A program made the position numbers and the translations under genes. Of a stretch of DNA of 21,355 nucleotides, positions 8,444 through 14,585 are shown piece after piece. The stretch comes from a virus: positions 1-21,355 of the IMG/VR virus record IMGVR_UViG_3300025687_000395; one strand, given 5' to 3'. The notes beneath the pieces were generated by a model. It did no database searches. It worked only from the letters and a program-made list of their open reading frames with translations, and was not told the DNA's origin. The stretch's first letter is position 1. Every line of letters begins with the position of its first letter.

Positions 8444-8460
8444 TTCCTTGTATACTATTT

Positions 8461-9354
8461 ATGGACACACAAAACACCACTTCTAATCCGTTGTCAGCAT
8501 ATTTTAGACAACCCCAGATTTATGTCAAGTTGCCCTCTGGTGGCAAGTATTGGCCACAAGGTGCATTGGCCATGGGAGACTCGGAAGAGTTGGCAGTGTA
8601 TGCCATGACAGCACGTGACGAAATGATGATGAACACACCAGACGCACTGTTGAATGGTGAAGCCACTGTGTCTGTGATTCATTCTTGCATACCACAAATC
8701 AAAAATGCATGGGAAATGCCCATGATTGATGTCGACACCATACTGATTGCCATCAGAATAGCATCATATGGAGAAAGCATGGACATTGCAACTGTAATTC
8801 CAAAGGTCAACAAATCATATGAACTAAAAGTTGATCTAAGGTTGCTGATGGATCAAGTGGTCAAAGGAGATTTCCAAGAATGGATGGAATTGTCCAACGG
8901 ATTGCACGTCAAACTGAATCCTCTAAACTACAGACAGCAAACCAACATAGCTCTCAAGGCATTTGAAGAACAGAGTCTCATGAGATCAGTTGAAGATGCA
9001 ACATTATCTTCCAGTCAAAAAAGAGAAAAATACACATCTATCATATCCAACCTTGCAAATTTGAATTTTGAAAATATTTTGTCTGCAATCAAGTGTGTGA
9101 AAACTCCCGAAGGCGAAGTGGAAGATGCTGAATACATCAGACAGTTTGTGACAAATATTGATTATAAACTGGGTGATGAAATCAAAAAACATGTGGAAAA
9201 ATATGCAAAACTTGGCGCAGTGCCTCCAGTCACTGTGCAGACACCCGAAGAACACATCAAAGAAGGTGCTCCGGCATCATACACTGTGCCTATATCACTG
9301 GACAACTCGAATTTTTTCGTATCAAAGTCCTTTCAACCCCGAAGTCTGATTTAG
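8461..9354 (+). CDS. 26: gp26-family baseplate/tail assembly protein, zero-frame product
   Basis: A 297-residue protein of the T4 gp26 (T4_baseplate) family. The N-terminal domain shows VKLPSGGKYWPQG at residues 22-34, then AVYAMTARDEMMM, NTPDALLNGEATV and DTILIAIRIASYG, the typical ordered motifs of that family. In T4 gp26 is a hub assembly factor not found in the finished baseplate, so it behaves as a chaperone. The frame is open upstream to 8356, but that part overlaps the divergent gene; the ATG at 8461 directly precedes the family start. T4 gp26 is about 208 residues; this one has some 90 extra C-terminal residues. Translation ends at 9352-9354 after FQPRSLI, but a slippery heptamer at 9312-9318 offers a longer product in the -1 frame. 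Confidence 0.85.
   Translation: MDTQNTTSNPLSAYFRQPQIYVKLPSGGKYWPQGALAMGDSEELAVYAMTARDEMMMNTPDALLNGEATVSVIHSCIPQIKNAWEMPMIDVDTILIAIRIASYGESMDIATVIPKVNKSYELKVDLRLLMDQVVKGDFQEWMELSNGLHVKLNPLNYRQQTNIALKAFEEQSLMRSVEDATLSSSQKREKYTSIISNLANLNFENILSAIKCVKTPEGEVEDAEYIRQFVTNIDYKLGDEIKKHVEKYAKLGAVPPVTVQTPEEHIKEGAPASYTVPISLDNSNFFVSKSFQPRSLI
9312..9318 (+). promoter_or_regulatory. Slippery heptamer T-TTT-TTC for -1 programmed frameshift
   Basis: In the zero frame of the gp26-family gene the codons are AAT TTT TTC (Asn-Phe-Phe), so bases 9312-9318 read T TTT TTC, an exact X-XXY-YYZ site. After a one-base backward slip both tRNAPhe still pair with TTT, and the next codon is CGT at 9318. The -1 frame is open from 9180 to the stop at 9546-9548, so the fusion is continuous. 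The heptamer lies 11 codons before the zero-frame stop. No strong stem-loop or pseudoknot is evident by eye just downstream. Confidence 0.75.
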
Positions 9355-9548
9355 AAAAATATTTCAAAGATTTAGAAAACGAAAATCACAAACTCAAACT
9401 TGATCTAACCAAAATGTGTTGGTACATGCGTGGCAGTGTGACACTATCAGAAGCATTTCAAACATCGCGAGATGATAGACAAAAAATTTCAGAAGTGATC
9501 AAAGAAAACATTGAGTTAGTCAAAAAAACCAAAATGCCCTTGTTATAA
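9318..9548 (+). CDS. -1 frame extension of the gp26-family protein (frameshift domain)
   Basis: Seventy-six codons continue from the slippery site to the TAA at 9546. The fusion protein 8461-9548 would have 362 residues, of which the last 76 differ from the short form. The extension begins RIKVLSTPKSDLEKYFKDLE, continues as a charged helix, and ends with a compact domain MCWYMRG-SVTLSEAFQTSRDD and IKENIELVKKTKMPLL. The W-Y-M-R-G start and the K-E-N-I-E-x-x-K-K-T-x-M-P end resemble small proteins encoded next to gp26-family genes in other phages. An ATG exists at 9414 but has no ribosome binding site, and the coding character begins well before it. This favours expression as a fusion, like the G-T extension of lambda tail chaperones. 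Confidence 0.75.
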   Translation, partial: RIKVLSTPKSDLEKYFKDLENENHKLKLDLTKMCWYMRGSVTLSEAFQTSRDDRQKISEVIKENIELVKKTKMPLL

Positions 9549-9551
9549 TAT

Positions 9552-9578
9552 TGCACTTTAATGACAAGACAGTATAAT
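9552..9578 (+). promoter_or_regulatory. Putative sigma70-like promoter before the 69-residue gene
   Basis: TTGCAC at 9551-9556 and TATAAT at 9573-9578 are 16 bases apart, immediately after the end of the frameshift extension. The -10 is perfect and the -35 matches at only about half its positions. A start near 9585 would give a leader of about 10 bases before the ATG at 9596. A second TATAAT lies at 9544-9549, overlapping the preceding stop. The sequence suggests an early, host-polymerase promoter separate from the late box at 8436. Confidence 0.5.
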
Positions 9579-9595
9579 ATTAAGTAAATCTGCAC

Positions 9596-9805
9596 ATGGC
9601 AATCGTTAAATCAAAACATGCTGTCATAACCAAACAGGATCTGCACTCACAGTGTGTGATGGTGATCAAACGCATGTTGTTGGATCATTCTCCCAAAGAA
9701 GTTGCTGAAATGATGAGTGAATTTCTAGAATCACACTGTTCGGATTCACGTCCTGATGTTGAACTGCAAGAGTTCATTGCCAAGTTCCACAAGCAACATC
9801 GCTGA
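9596..9805 (+). CDS. Small hypothetical protein, 69 residues
   Basis: The product begins MAIVKSKHAVITKQDLHSQC and ends AKFHKQHR. I do not recognise a family. It appears soluble, with two probable helices (residues 14-45 and 52-66), no signal peptide and no membrane segment; two Cys and four His residues are scattered without a clear zinc-binding pattern. Coding is supported by codon usage like its neighbours, a perfect TATAAT 17 bases upstream, and the lack of competing frames. There is no clear Shine-Dalgarno sequence. The stop codon is followed within 3 bases by the first hairpin of the structured stretch, so gene and hairpins may share a transcript. Confidence 0.6.
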   Translation: MAIVKSKHAVITKQDLHSQCVMVIKRMLLDHSPKEVAEMMSEFLESHCSDSRPDVELQEFIAKFHKQHR

Positions 9806-9807
9806 TG

Positions 9808-10131
9808 GATTGACTTCGTCAATCGCTTTTCGCTTGTGCTCAAGCATTTTCTTTTACGAAGTAAAGTTGTCGTCATCACGTTGATGAGCAGTCATAATTC
9901 TGCTTCACAGCAGAACTATAACTTTCGATACATCACGTTTGTATCGCAGTCATCCAATCTCGCTACTTGACGTCGGGCGGTTGTGCTGTACCCGTTAGCT
10001 CATTCTCAACAACGCGATCTGTTTGTACCTCGATTGAATAATTTACAAACAGACTGTGGGTGCTTCTTTTTCTTGCCAGTGCCACATCATTGTGCCTTGT
10101 GCATCAAGGGATTCGCCGCCATTCTGCATGG
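9808..10131. ncRNA. Dense hairpin array, possible structured RNA
   Basis: The gene-less stretch 9806-10269 holds at least eight short inverted repeats in a row. The clearest are 9808-9824 (7-base stem GATTGAC/GTCAATC, 3-base loop), 9832-9845 (GCTTG/CAAGC), 9853-9865 (TTTAC/GTAAA), 9873-9887 (TCATCA/TGATGA), 9898-9915 (TTCTGCT/AGCAGAA), 9926-9946 (CGATACA/TGTATCG), 10018-10053 (10-base stem TCTGTTTGTA/TACAAACAGA) and 10095-10109 (CCTTG/CAAGG). A weaker CGGG/CCCG pair spans 9974-9994 and CCAT/ATGG closes at 10119-10131. The first six start every 20-28 bases. No tRNA or tmRNA pattern fits. The strand is unknown; plus is favoured by the promoter at 9573. That it is an RNA gene is an inference from structure alone. 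Confidence 0.45.
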
Positions 10132-10165
10132 AGTAGTTCCCTATTACCAAAGATGCTATGTTAGC

Positions 10166-10185
10166 CTTAAAAAAGTTTTTTGAAG
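10166..10185 (+). terminator. Possible weak terminator after the hairpin array
   Basis: The stretch contains AAAAAAG followed by TTTTTT inside CTTAAAAAAGTTTTTTGAAG, a nearly perfect inverted repeat of A and T ending in a T run. The stem has almost no GC pairs and hardly any loop, so it would be a poor intrinsic terminator on its own. It lies between the hairpin array and the promoter of the next gene, where a transcript end would be expected. Confidence 0.25.
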
Positions 10186-10203
10186 TGTGCCTTGATTGCC
10201 TAG

Positions 10204-10219
10204 CACATTATATTATGTG
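10204..10219. promoter_or_regulatory. 16-base palindrome, possible operator
   Basis: CACATTATATTATGTG is a dyad in which 7 of 8 base pairs are symmetric. It lies 39 bases before the -10 box at 10258, a distance suited to an activator or a repressor. On the minus strand it includes a TATAAT at 10207-10212 that could read into the hairpin array. No known binding site is recognised. Confidence 0.3.
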
Positions 10220-10233
10220 AACAAAAAATTTTC

Positions 10234-10263
10234 TTGTGCCGTTTTGACTTTTTGTGTTATAAT
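10234..10263 (+). promoter_or_regulatory. Promoter with extended -10 and almost no leader
   Basis: TGTTATAAT at 10255-10263 is a perfect extended -10 (TGnTATAAT). TTGTGC at 10234-10239 could be a weak -35 with an 18-base spacer. The box ends 6 bases before the ATG at 10270, so the transcript would be expected to start at or beside the start codon, making it nearly leaderless. There is no ribosome binding site. Confidence 0.6.
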
Positions 10264-10269
10264 GATGAC

Positions 10270-11001
10270 ATGAAAGTTTGGTTCGAACATCCTTTTGGTA
10301 GATTGGACAAGTATGACATGCAGTGGGTCAAAGTGTTTGCAGACGTAGAACCTGAAGAACAAGAACAAGCACTGGCACAAGGTTTTGTGGACATGGGCGA
10401 GAACTGGCTACAAGTGAGATCCTCTCGCATCAACATCCGAGAATACGTTAAAACAGCACCCCGTTTCAAACAACGCAAAGGCGTCACAGTGGAAAAATGG
10501 TCCGGATCGTTTGCCATCAAACATCAAAATTTATTGCAAGATGTCTACGATCGATACCTACAGCACAATCAATACAAAGATCCGTTTATATTCCAACAGT
10601 TTGAGATCACAGACAAAGAAACATTCTACTGTTACTATCATGACAATCAATTGGTGGCATGGTCTGTGTGGAGCAAGTATGGTCATTCCATAGACAATTG
10701 GCAGTTTGCTTGGGACTACAAAAATCCCGAACTGCATCTTGGCAAGTTTTCCATGGACTATGAAATTCGCACAGCACATGAAAAGGCCTACAATTGGTTT
10801 TATCTGGGCGCATCATATGATGCTTCCTGCAGATACAAACAGGACATTCCTGCATTTGAATGGTGGACTGGTCGTGAATGGAGCCAAGATCTTGCCATGT
10901 ATGATCAACACATCAACGCAGACTGTTTTGTTGAAGATTTGGAAGATCTAGAAAGTGTGTATGAATCCATACACGGTTTGAGCAAACCTAAGAATCGCTA
11001 A
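10270..11001 (+). CDS. GNAT-fold protein resembling arginyl/leucyl-tRNA-protein transferases
   Basis: A 243-residue protein. Its C-terminal half follows the pattern of the Ate1/Bpt C-terminal (GNAT-like) domain: a Tyr-rich strand FYCYYHDNQLVAWSVW (about 125-140), then LGKFSMDYEIRTAHEKAYNW and FYLGASYDAS near residues 157-186, then a basic CRYKQDIPAFEWWTGREW. In that family the order is L-G-x-x-S-x-x-x-x-E-I-x-x-A, then Y-Y-L-G, then a Lys/Arg-containing Y-K-x-x-x-x-P-x-E segment. The N-terminal half (EHPFGRLDKYDMQWVKVFAD) lacks the cysteine cluster of cellular Ate enzymes and may have another role. True family members attach an amino acid from aminoacyl-tRNA to a protein N terminus; here this is an inference by pattern only. 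A different N-acyltransferase is the main alternative. The 3' end overlaps the next, convergent gene by 14 bases. Confidence 0.5.
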   Translation: MKVWFEHPFGRLDKYDMQWVKVFADVEPEEQEQALAQGFVDMGENWLQVRSSRINIREYVKTAPRFKQRKGVTVEKWSGSFAIKHQNLLQDVYDRYLQHNQYKDPFIFQQFEITDKETFYCYYHDNQLVAWSVWSKYGHSIDNWQFAWDYKNPELHLGKFSMDYEIRTAHEKAYNWFYLGASYDASCRYKQDIPAFEWWTGREWSQDLAMYDQHINADCFVEDLEDLESVYESIHGLSKPKNR

Positions 11002-11494
11002 AACGCCAACGCACAACATCATCAAGATTGTCGTCACTCCAGCGATGATAATATTTTGTGGCTTGCAAATTTTTGCTGAATTGATTTAATCTTTTGAGTC
11101 GCTGAACTACAACTAACACCAACTCCCCATGATTCATTTTGACACCATCGATAAATTCTTGATCATCGGGATGATCTTCCAGTGCCACAAGATCATATGG
11201 TTTGAAATGTTTGTTTAATTTTTGAATGCGTTCTGATAGCAGTCCTGGAGAAATTTCTCTAAGTGTGGATGCTAGTATAACTGCTTCCCACTCGTCTGAC
11301 CATTCACGCATTTGCAGTTTGCACTCGTCCCAAATTGCTTGATGGCATTCAACAATTTTGACTTTGTTCTGCAGTCTAAACTGACGAGCATATGGACAGG
11401 GAGGCATGCTGCCAAAGGAAGGGTGTGGCACTTCAACAAATGTTTCCATCCAATTGACAATGGAATCAACAATGTCGGTAGAGGCTTGGTGCAT
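10988..11494 (-). CDS. Conserved-looking hypothetical protein, 168 residues
   Basis: The start is placed at the ATG at 11494 (MHQASTDIVDSIVNWMETFV). A second ATG at 11512 would overlap the start codon of the divergent GIY-YIG-like gene, leaving no room for promoters, so the shorter form is preferred. I do not recognise the family with certainty. Visible features are a PHPSFGSMPPCPYARQFRL segment near residues 22-40, whose P-P-C-P-Y-A-R motif recalls CPFA/R-type motifs of DUF1415-like proteins, then DLVALEDHPDDQEFIDG in the middle and a C-terminal TKYYHRWSDDNLDDVVRWR. Such ordered aromatic and acidic motifs suggest a real enzyme-like fold. There is no signal peptide or membrane segment. It overlaps the 3' end of the convergent transferase-like gene. 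Confidence 0.65.
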   Translation of the reverse strand: MHQASTDIVDSIVNWMETFVEVPHPSFGSMPPCPYARQFRLQNKVKIVECHQAIWDECKLQMREWSDEWEAVILASTLREISPGLLSERIQKLNKHFKPYDLVALEDHPDDQEFIDGVKMNHGELVLVVVQRLKRLNQFSKNLQATKYYHRWSDDNLDDVVRWRFSDS

Positions 11495-11510
11495 GACGTA
11501 TATACTTAAC

Positions 11511-11918
11511 ATGACATGGCAGTATCAAGGAAAACCAGTGGAAGAAATTCCAGAAGGCTGTGTGGGATTTGTCTACGAAATCACCAACACACAGTCAGGT
11601 AGAAAATACATTGGTAAAAAACTTGTGGAATTCAAAAAATCTCGTCCACCGCTCAAAGGTAGGAAAAACAGACGCAGATACAAGGTAGAATCGGATTGGC
11701 GTGAATACTATGGTTCATCAGACGCTCTCACAGAAGATATTCAACAGTTAGGTGTGGAGCATTTCACCAGAGAAATCCTGTTTTATTGCCGCAACAAAGC
11801 AGAATTATCATACATAGAAGCCAGAGAACAGTTTGCTCGCAAAGTGCTGGAATCAGATGCCTACTACAACGGACACATTCGTGTGAGAGTGCATGGCAAC
11901 ATGTTCAAAAAACGCTAA
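11511..11918 (+). CDS. GIY-YIG-like protein of T4-type phages
   Basis: A 135-residue protein. Residues 18-35 (GFVYEITNTQSGRKYIGKK begins at 19) give the two strands of a GIY-YIG nuclease domain, with the first motif changed to F-V-Y and the second kept as Y-I-G. A basic loop PPLKGRKNRRRYK follows, then ESDWREYYGSSDAL, REILFYC and YIEAREQFARKVL, the last carrying the Glu expected in helix 3. Small stand-alone proteins of this kind are frequent in marine T4-like phages; some are free-standing homing or repair-type nucleases. Since no DNA-binding C-terminal domain is present, activity is uncertain. The start at 11511 follows TATATAC; upstream in-frame codons overlap the neighbour on the other strand and are not used. 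Confidence 0.7.
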   Translation: MTWQYQGKPVEEIPEGCVGFVYEITNTQSGRKYIGKKLVEFKKSRPPLKGRKNRRRYKVESDWREYYGSSDALTEDIQQLGVEHFTREILFYCRNKAELSYIEAREQFARKVLESDAYYNGHIRVRVHGNMFKKR

Positions 11919-11994
11919 TCACTAATGTCATAACCCTGTGCTGATAGCAGGCTAATAATCAAAGACAAATAATTTTTTCAGTTTGTTTTAAATT
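11919..11994. other. Convergent gap between the GIY-YIG-like and glycosyltransferase genes
   Basis: This 76-base stretch separates two converging transcripts. It contains CCTGTGCTGATAGCAGG at about 11934-11950, an interrupted stem (CCT/AGG and GCT/AGC with a two-base bulge), and AT-rich sequence with runs of T and A further on. A bidirectional terminator is plausible but the stem is weak. Confidence 0.25.
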
Positions 11995-12822
11995 TCATTG
12001 TTCGTTGATAATTTGGGAAAGTAATTTAATTTCTTCTTCAAATTTAATATTCTGGGTGGACCAAAAAGATTCATCTATACGCCAATCGCCATTGTGTGGA
12101 TCAACAAGATGGAGATTATCATTTGTTGTTAGATACATGTGAGCAAAATCTTTTGAATCAACTTCTGTAATCAATTCTGGTTGAGTGACATAATCTTGTT
12201 TTTCTATTGTGTGCATAAATGTTCCATATATGGTAGATTCGCTAAATCCGGGAACTAAATTGTTAGGACTTTCATTAGTTTGATAATCTAAAAATACTTG
12301 ATGAATTGGTTTTTGATGTTTGGCTTGTACAAATTTGTCTAATTTATCTAGTATGTAAGTGTCCCAAAGATGCCATTCTGCAATAAAACTATCCTCAATA
12401 CATTTGTTTACACCAAGTAGGAATTCAACAAAGTTGTAATATGGTTTGTAGTGTTCTTTGCTCAAATATTTGATTGAAATTCCTTGTTTGTTGATCAATG
12501 GTGTAGATTTTCTAAGTATACTATCACCGCACACAAGTGCTATTTTTTCATCTGGGAAAACTTTATGTAATGAAAGTTTTGCAAATTGTTGAATCAACCA
12601 ATTATTTTTTGTTTGTATTCTTTCTTGTAAAAACAAATCGCTGAAAAATATTGTGTTACCGTTGACAAGATTTGCTAATTTTTCTCCAACTTTTTTGCTA
12701 CTGTTTTTATCGTTCCATAAAATGTGTACACTTGATATATCTGGGATTGATTTGATTGCATTTTTTACACTAAGTTGTGTAATATGAAAGTGGTCTATAT
12801 AGGATGGAACTACAAGTTTCAT
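11995..12822 (-). CDS. Glycosyltransferase-like protein (DUF6492 pattern), AT-rich
   Basis: A 275-residue protein beginning MKLVVPSYIDHFHITQLSVK. The N-terminal pattern (hydrophobic strand, Pro, Asp, then a helix and a second strand VHILWND) and the segment NNWLIQQFAKLSLHKVFPDE at residues 73-92, followed by ALVCGDSILRKSTPL, resemble DUF6492/GT-A type glycosyltransferases with W-x-x-Q-Q-x-x-K-L and a D-S-D-like metal site; here that site reads G-D-S. The ATG overlaps the gp46 stop by one base (TAATG), suggesting coupled translation. Its base composition is clearly lower in GC (about 27% and 40% in sampled 60-base rows) than gp46 (about 42%), and its codons end more often in A or T. This suggests a late acquisition at the end of the 47-46 operon. 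Substrate unknown. Confidence 0.55.
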   Translation of the reverse strand: MKLVVPSYIDHFHITQLSVKNAIKSIPDISSVHILWNDKNSSKKVGEKLANLVNGNTIFFSDLFLQERIQTKNNWLIQQFAKLSLHKVFPDEKIALVCGDSILRKSTPLINKQGISIKYLSKEHYKPYYNFVEFLLGVNKCIEDSFIAEWHLWDTYILDKLDKFVQAKHQKPIHQVFLDYQTNESPNNLVPGFSESTIYGTFMHTIEKQDYVTQPELITEVDSKDFAHMYLTTNDNLHLVDPHNGDWRIDESFWSTQNIKFEEEIKLLSQIINEQ

Positions 12823-14585
12823 TATTCTACCACATCAGTAAATGCATAAGAAGTAAAACCATTTTCTTTGGTCACTTTCAACACATTGTTCACACGACCC
12901 TGCAGTTCATCTCTGTGTGATATGAGATAGATGTTCTTGCCACGTTCACGAGCAATCTGTTTTAATATACCAATGGCATTTTCCACACCAGCTGTGTCCA
13001 TGCCAGAATCAACCAATTCGTCAATGAACATGGTGTTGATGTTGTGATACAGCATTTCCCACACATCTCTGAATGCCCAACACAGACTCAATATTAGTCT
13101 GTTTCTTTCGCCTCTGCTCAAATTGTCAAAGTCAAGATCTCTGCCCAACTCTGTGATTTCCACAGTGAGATCAGACAGGAATTTCACTTCATGCGGTAGT
13201 CCTGTTTTGTCCAAATAGTAGGCCAGTCTTGAATTCAAATAGGTCAAGTTTTGATCAATCACTCGCTTTCGCACAAACGAATCCTTTGATGTTAACAACT
13301 TGTATAGGAATTCTTGATGATCCTGCAGTTTGCGTAGATTGTTCATTTTGACATACGACAGTTCCTGCACAGCAGAAGTTTTCAATTCATCAATCTGTTC
13401 TTGATATGGATCAGATTCTTTGGTCTTGGTTTCCAGTTGTTGCCCCAGATATTCCACGGTGTTTTCATGCTTGTAAGCCTCCTGTGCTGTGTCGTAATAG
13501 GTCTCCGGCTGTTCTAGGTCACCAATGGATTTGATCTTTGCTGTGAGACCTGATTCCTGTGAAACCAAGTCTTCTATGTACTTTTCAAATTCTGTGCGAT
13601 CAGTTGTTAATTTTGTAACCATTGCATGATGCTTGTCATCTTCCATGGCACCACCACATGTGGGACACTGTTTGTTTTCAGTTTTGTCAATTGAGTCAAG
13701 TATTTCTGTGAGTTGTTTGGTTGACTGTTTGATGGCAGTCTGCACAGTGGCCAGTTCACGCTCCCATGTTCTCTTCTTTTCAAAATTTTCTCTGTAGGTT
13801 TCTAATTTCTTGTGGCATTCAATTTCATGTTTGATGTCCACCTTCATCAGTTCTTCAATTGACAGTGCAAGTTTGGCGATGTCATCTTTTTGCTGTGCCT
13901 GCCAACCACGCTGACGAGTTTCCAGTGCATCAATGGATGATTGTATCTTTTCATTGTTGCGTTGAATCTCATCCAGACGAATTTCTTCTTCTTTGATGAC
14001 TTCTTTGGTTTCTTTCAATTCTTCTTTGAGCACTTCTGCTTTTTCACTCAGCACTGTGATGCCCAACAGTTGTTCAATGATGTCTTTTTGTTCTGCAGCT
14101 CGCAAACCAAAGAATGGTGGCGCATATGTGTGCAGTGCCACAATGTTTTGGAACATGATGTGACTCATGCCCAATATCTTGGTGATGTCTTTTTGTGTTT
14201 CTCTGGAATCACCCTGTGCTTCGTCAGATGCTTCTTCTTCGCCATCCACATAGAACTTTATGATGGCAGGCTTTCTGCCACGTTCAATCTTGTAGTGTTT
14301 GCCGTCAATTTCAAACTCACAGGACACCACCATGCCACGTTCGTTGGTTTTATTCACAAGGTTGTCTCGCTTGATGTTGGTGAGAGCATCACCAAACAGA
14401 GCAAATGACAGAGCATTCAGGATGGTGGTCTTGCCTGTGCCATTTCTTGATCCTGCATCATCGCCGCCCAGATCAATGTTTTGTCCCAACACCAGTGTCA
14501 GATCCTGTCCTTCAAAGTTGATGGCTTGGGTCACATTGCCCACTGACATGAAATTTTTTACCGTCAGTGTCTTCAATCTGATCAT
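12822..14585 (-). CDS. 46: Recombination endonuclease subunit gp46 (Rad50/SbcC-like ATPase)
   Basis: A 587-residue SMC-type ATPase that with gp47 processes DNA ends for recombination and recombination-dependent replication. Seen in order: Walker A GSRNGTGKTT (residues 45-54), long coiled coils around residues 175-300 and 330-400, a zinc hook CPTCGG (about 313-318), the ABC signature LSRGERNRL (489), Walker B MFIDEL with the following Asp (about 519-526) and the H-loop ISHRDEL. All key residues are present and the length is close to T4 gp46 (560). Its start overlaps the gp47 stop by 4 bases (ATGA) and its stop overlaps the next gene by one, so the three genes are translationally coupled. Confidence 0.96.
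   Translation of the reverse strand: MIRLKTLTVKNFMSVGNVTQAINFEGQDLTLVLGQNIDLGGDDAGSRNGTGKTTILNALSFALFGDALTNIKRDNLVNKTNERGMVVSCEFEIDGKHYKIERGRKPAIIKFYVDGEEEASDEAQGDSRETQKDITKILGMSHIMFQNIVALHTYAPPFFGLRAAEQKDIIEQLLGITVLSEKAEVLKEELKETKEVIKEEEIRLDEIQRNNEKIQSSIDALETRQRGWQAQQKDDIAKLALSIEELMKVDIKHEIECHKKLETYRENFEKKRTWERELATVQTAIKQSTKQLTEILDSIDKTENKQCPTCGGAMEDDKHHAMVTKLTTDRTEFEKYIEDLVSQESGLTAKIKSIGDLEQPETYYDTAQEAYKHENTVEYLGQQLETKTKESDPYQEQIDELKTSAVQELSYVKMNNLRKLQDHQEFLYKLLTSKDSFVRKRVIDQNLTYLNSRLAYYLDKTGLPHEVKFLSDLTVEITELGRDLDFDNLSRGERNRLILSLCWAFRDVWEMLYHNINTMFIDELVDSGMDTAGVENAIGILKQIARERGKNIYLISHRDELQGRVNNVLKVTKENGFTSYAFTDVVE

Noticed and set aside
7815-8486. 223-codon plus-strand frame crossing the tape-measure start
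   Set aside because: Antisense shadow of the tape-measure-like gene, rich in Ser, Pro and Asn, without ribosome binding site.
9414-9548. Separate small gene starting at the ATG at 9414
   Set aside because: No Shine-Dalgarno sequence, and the coding character extends upstream to the slippery site; kept as a frameshift extension instead.
10043-10150. Minus-strand frame of 35 codons with a protein-like appearance (MQNGGESLDAQGTMMWHWQE)
   Set aside because: The composition looks natural, but there is only a TTG start without a good ribosome binding site, it is very short, and the hairpin array explains the region as well. It could be a gene remnant; not supported enough to list.
9983-10183. Plus-strand frame of 66 codons inside the hairpin region
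   Set aside because: The product is rich in Cys, Phe and Pro without any pattern, has no ribosome binding site, and overlaps several of the inverted repeats.
9806-10230. tRNA or tmRNA in the gene-less region
   Set aside because: No cloverleaf with a T-arm GGTTCRA pattern and no acceptor pairing was found; no tag peptide frame.
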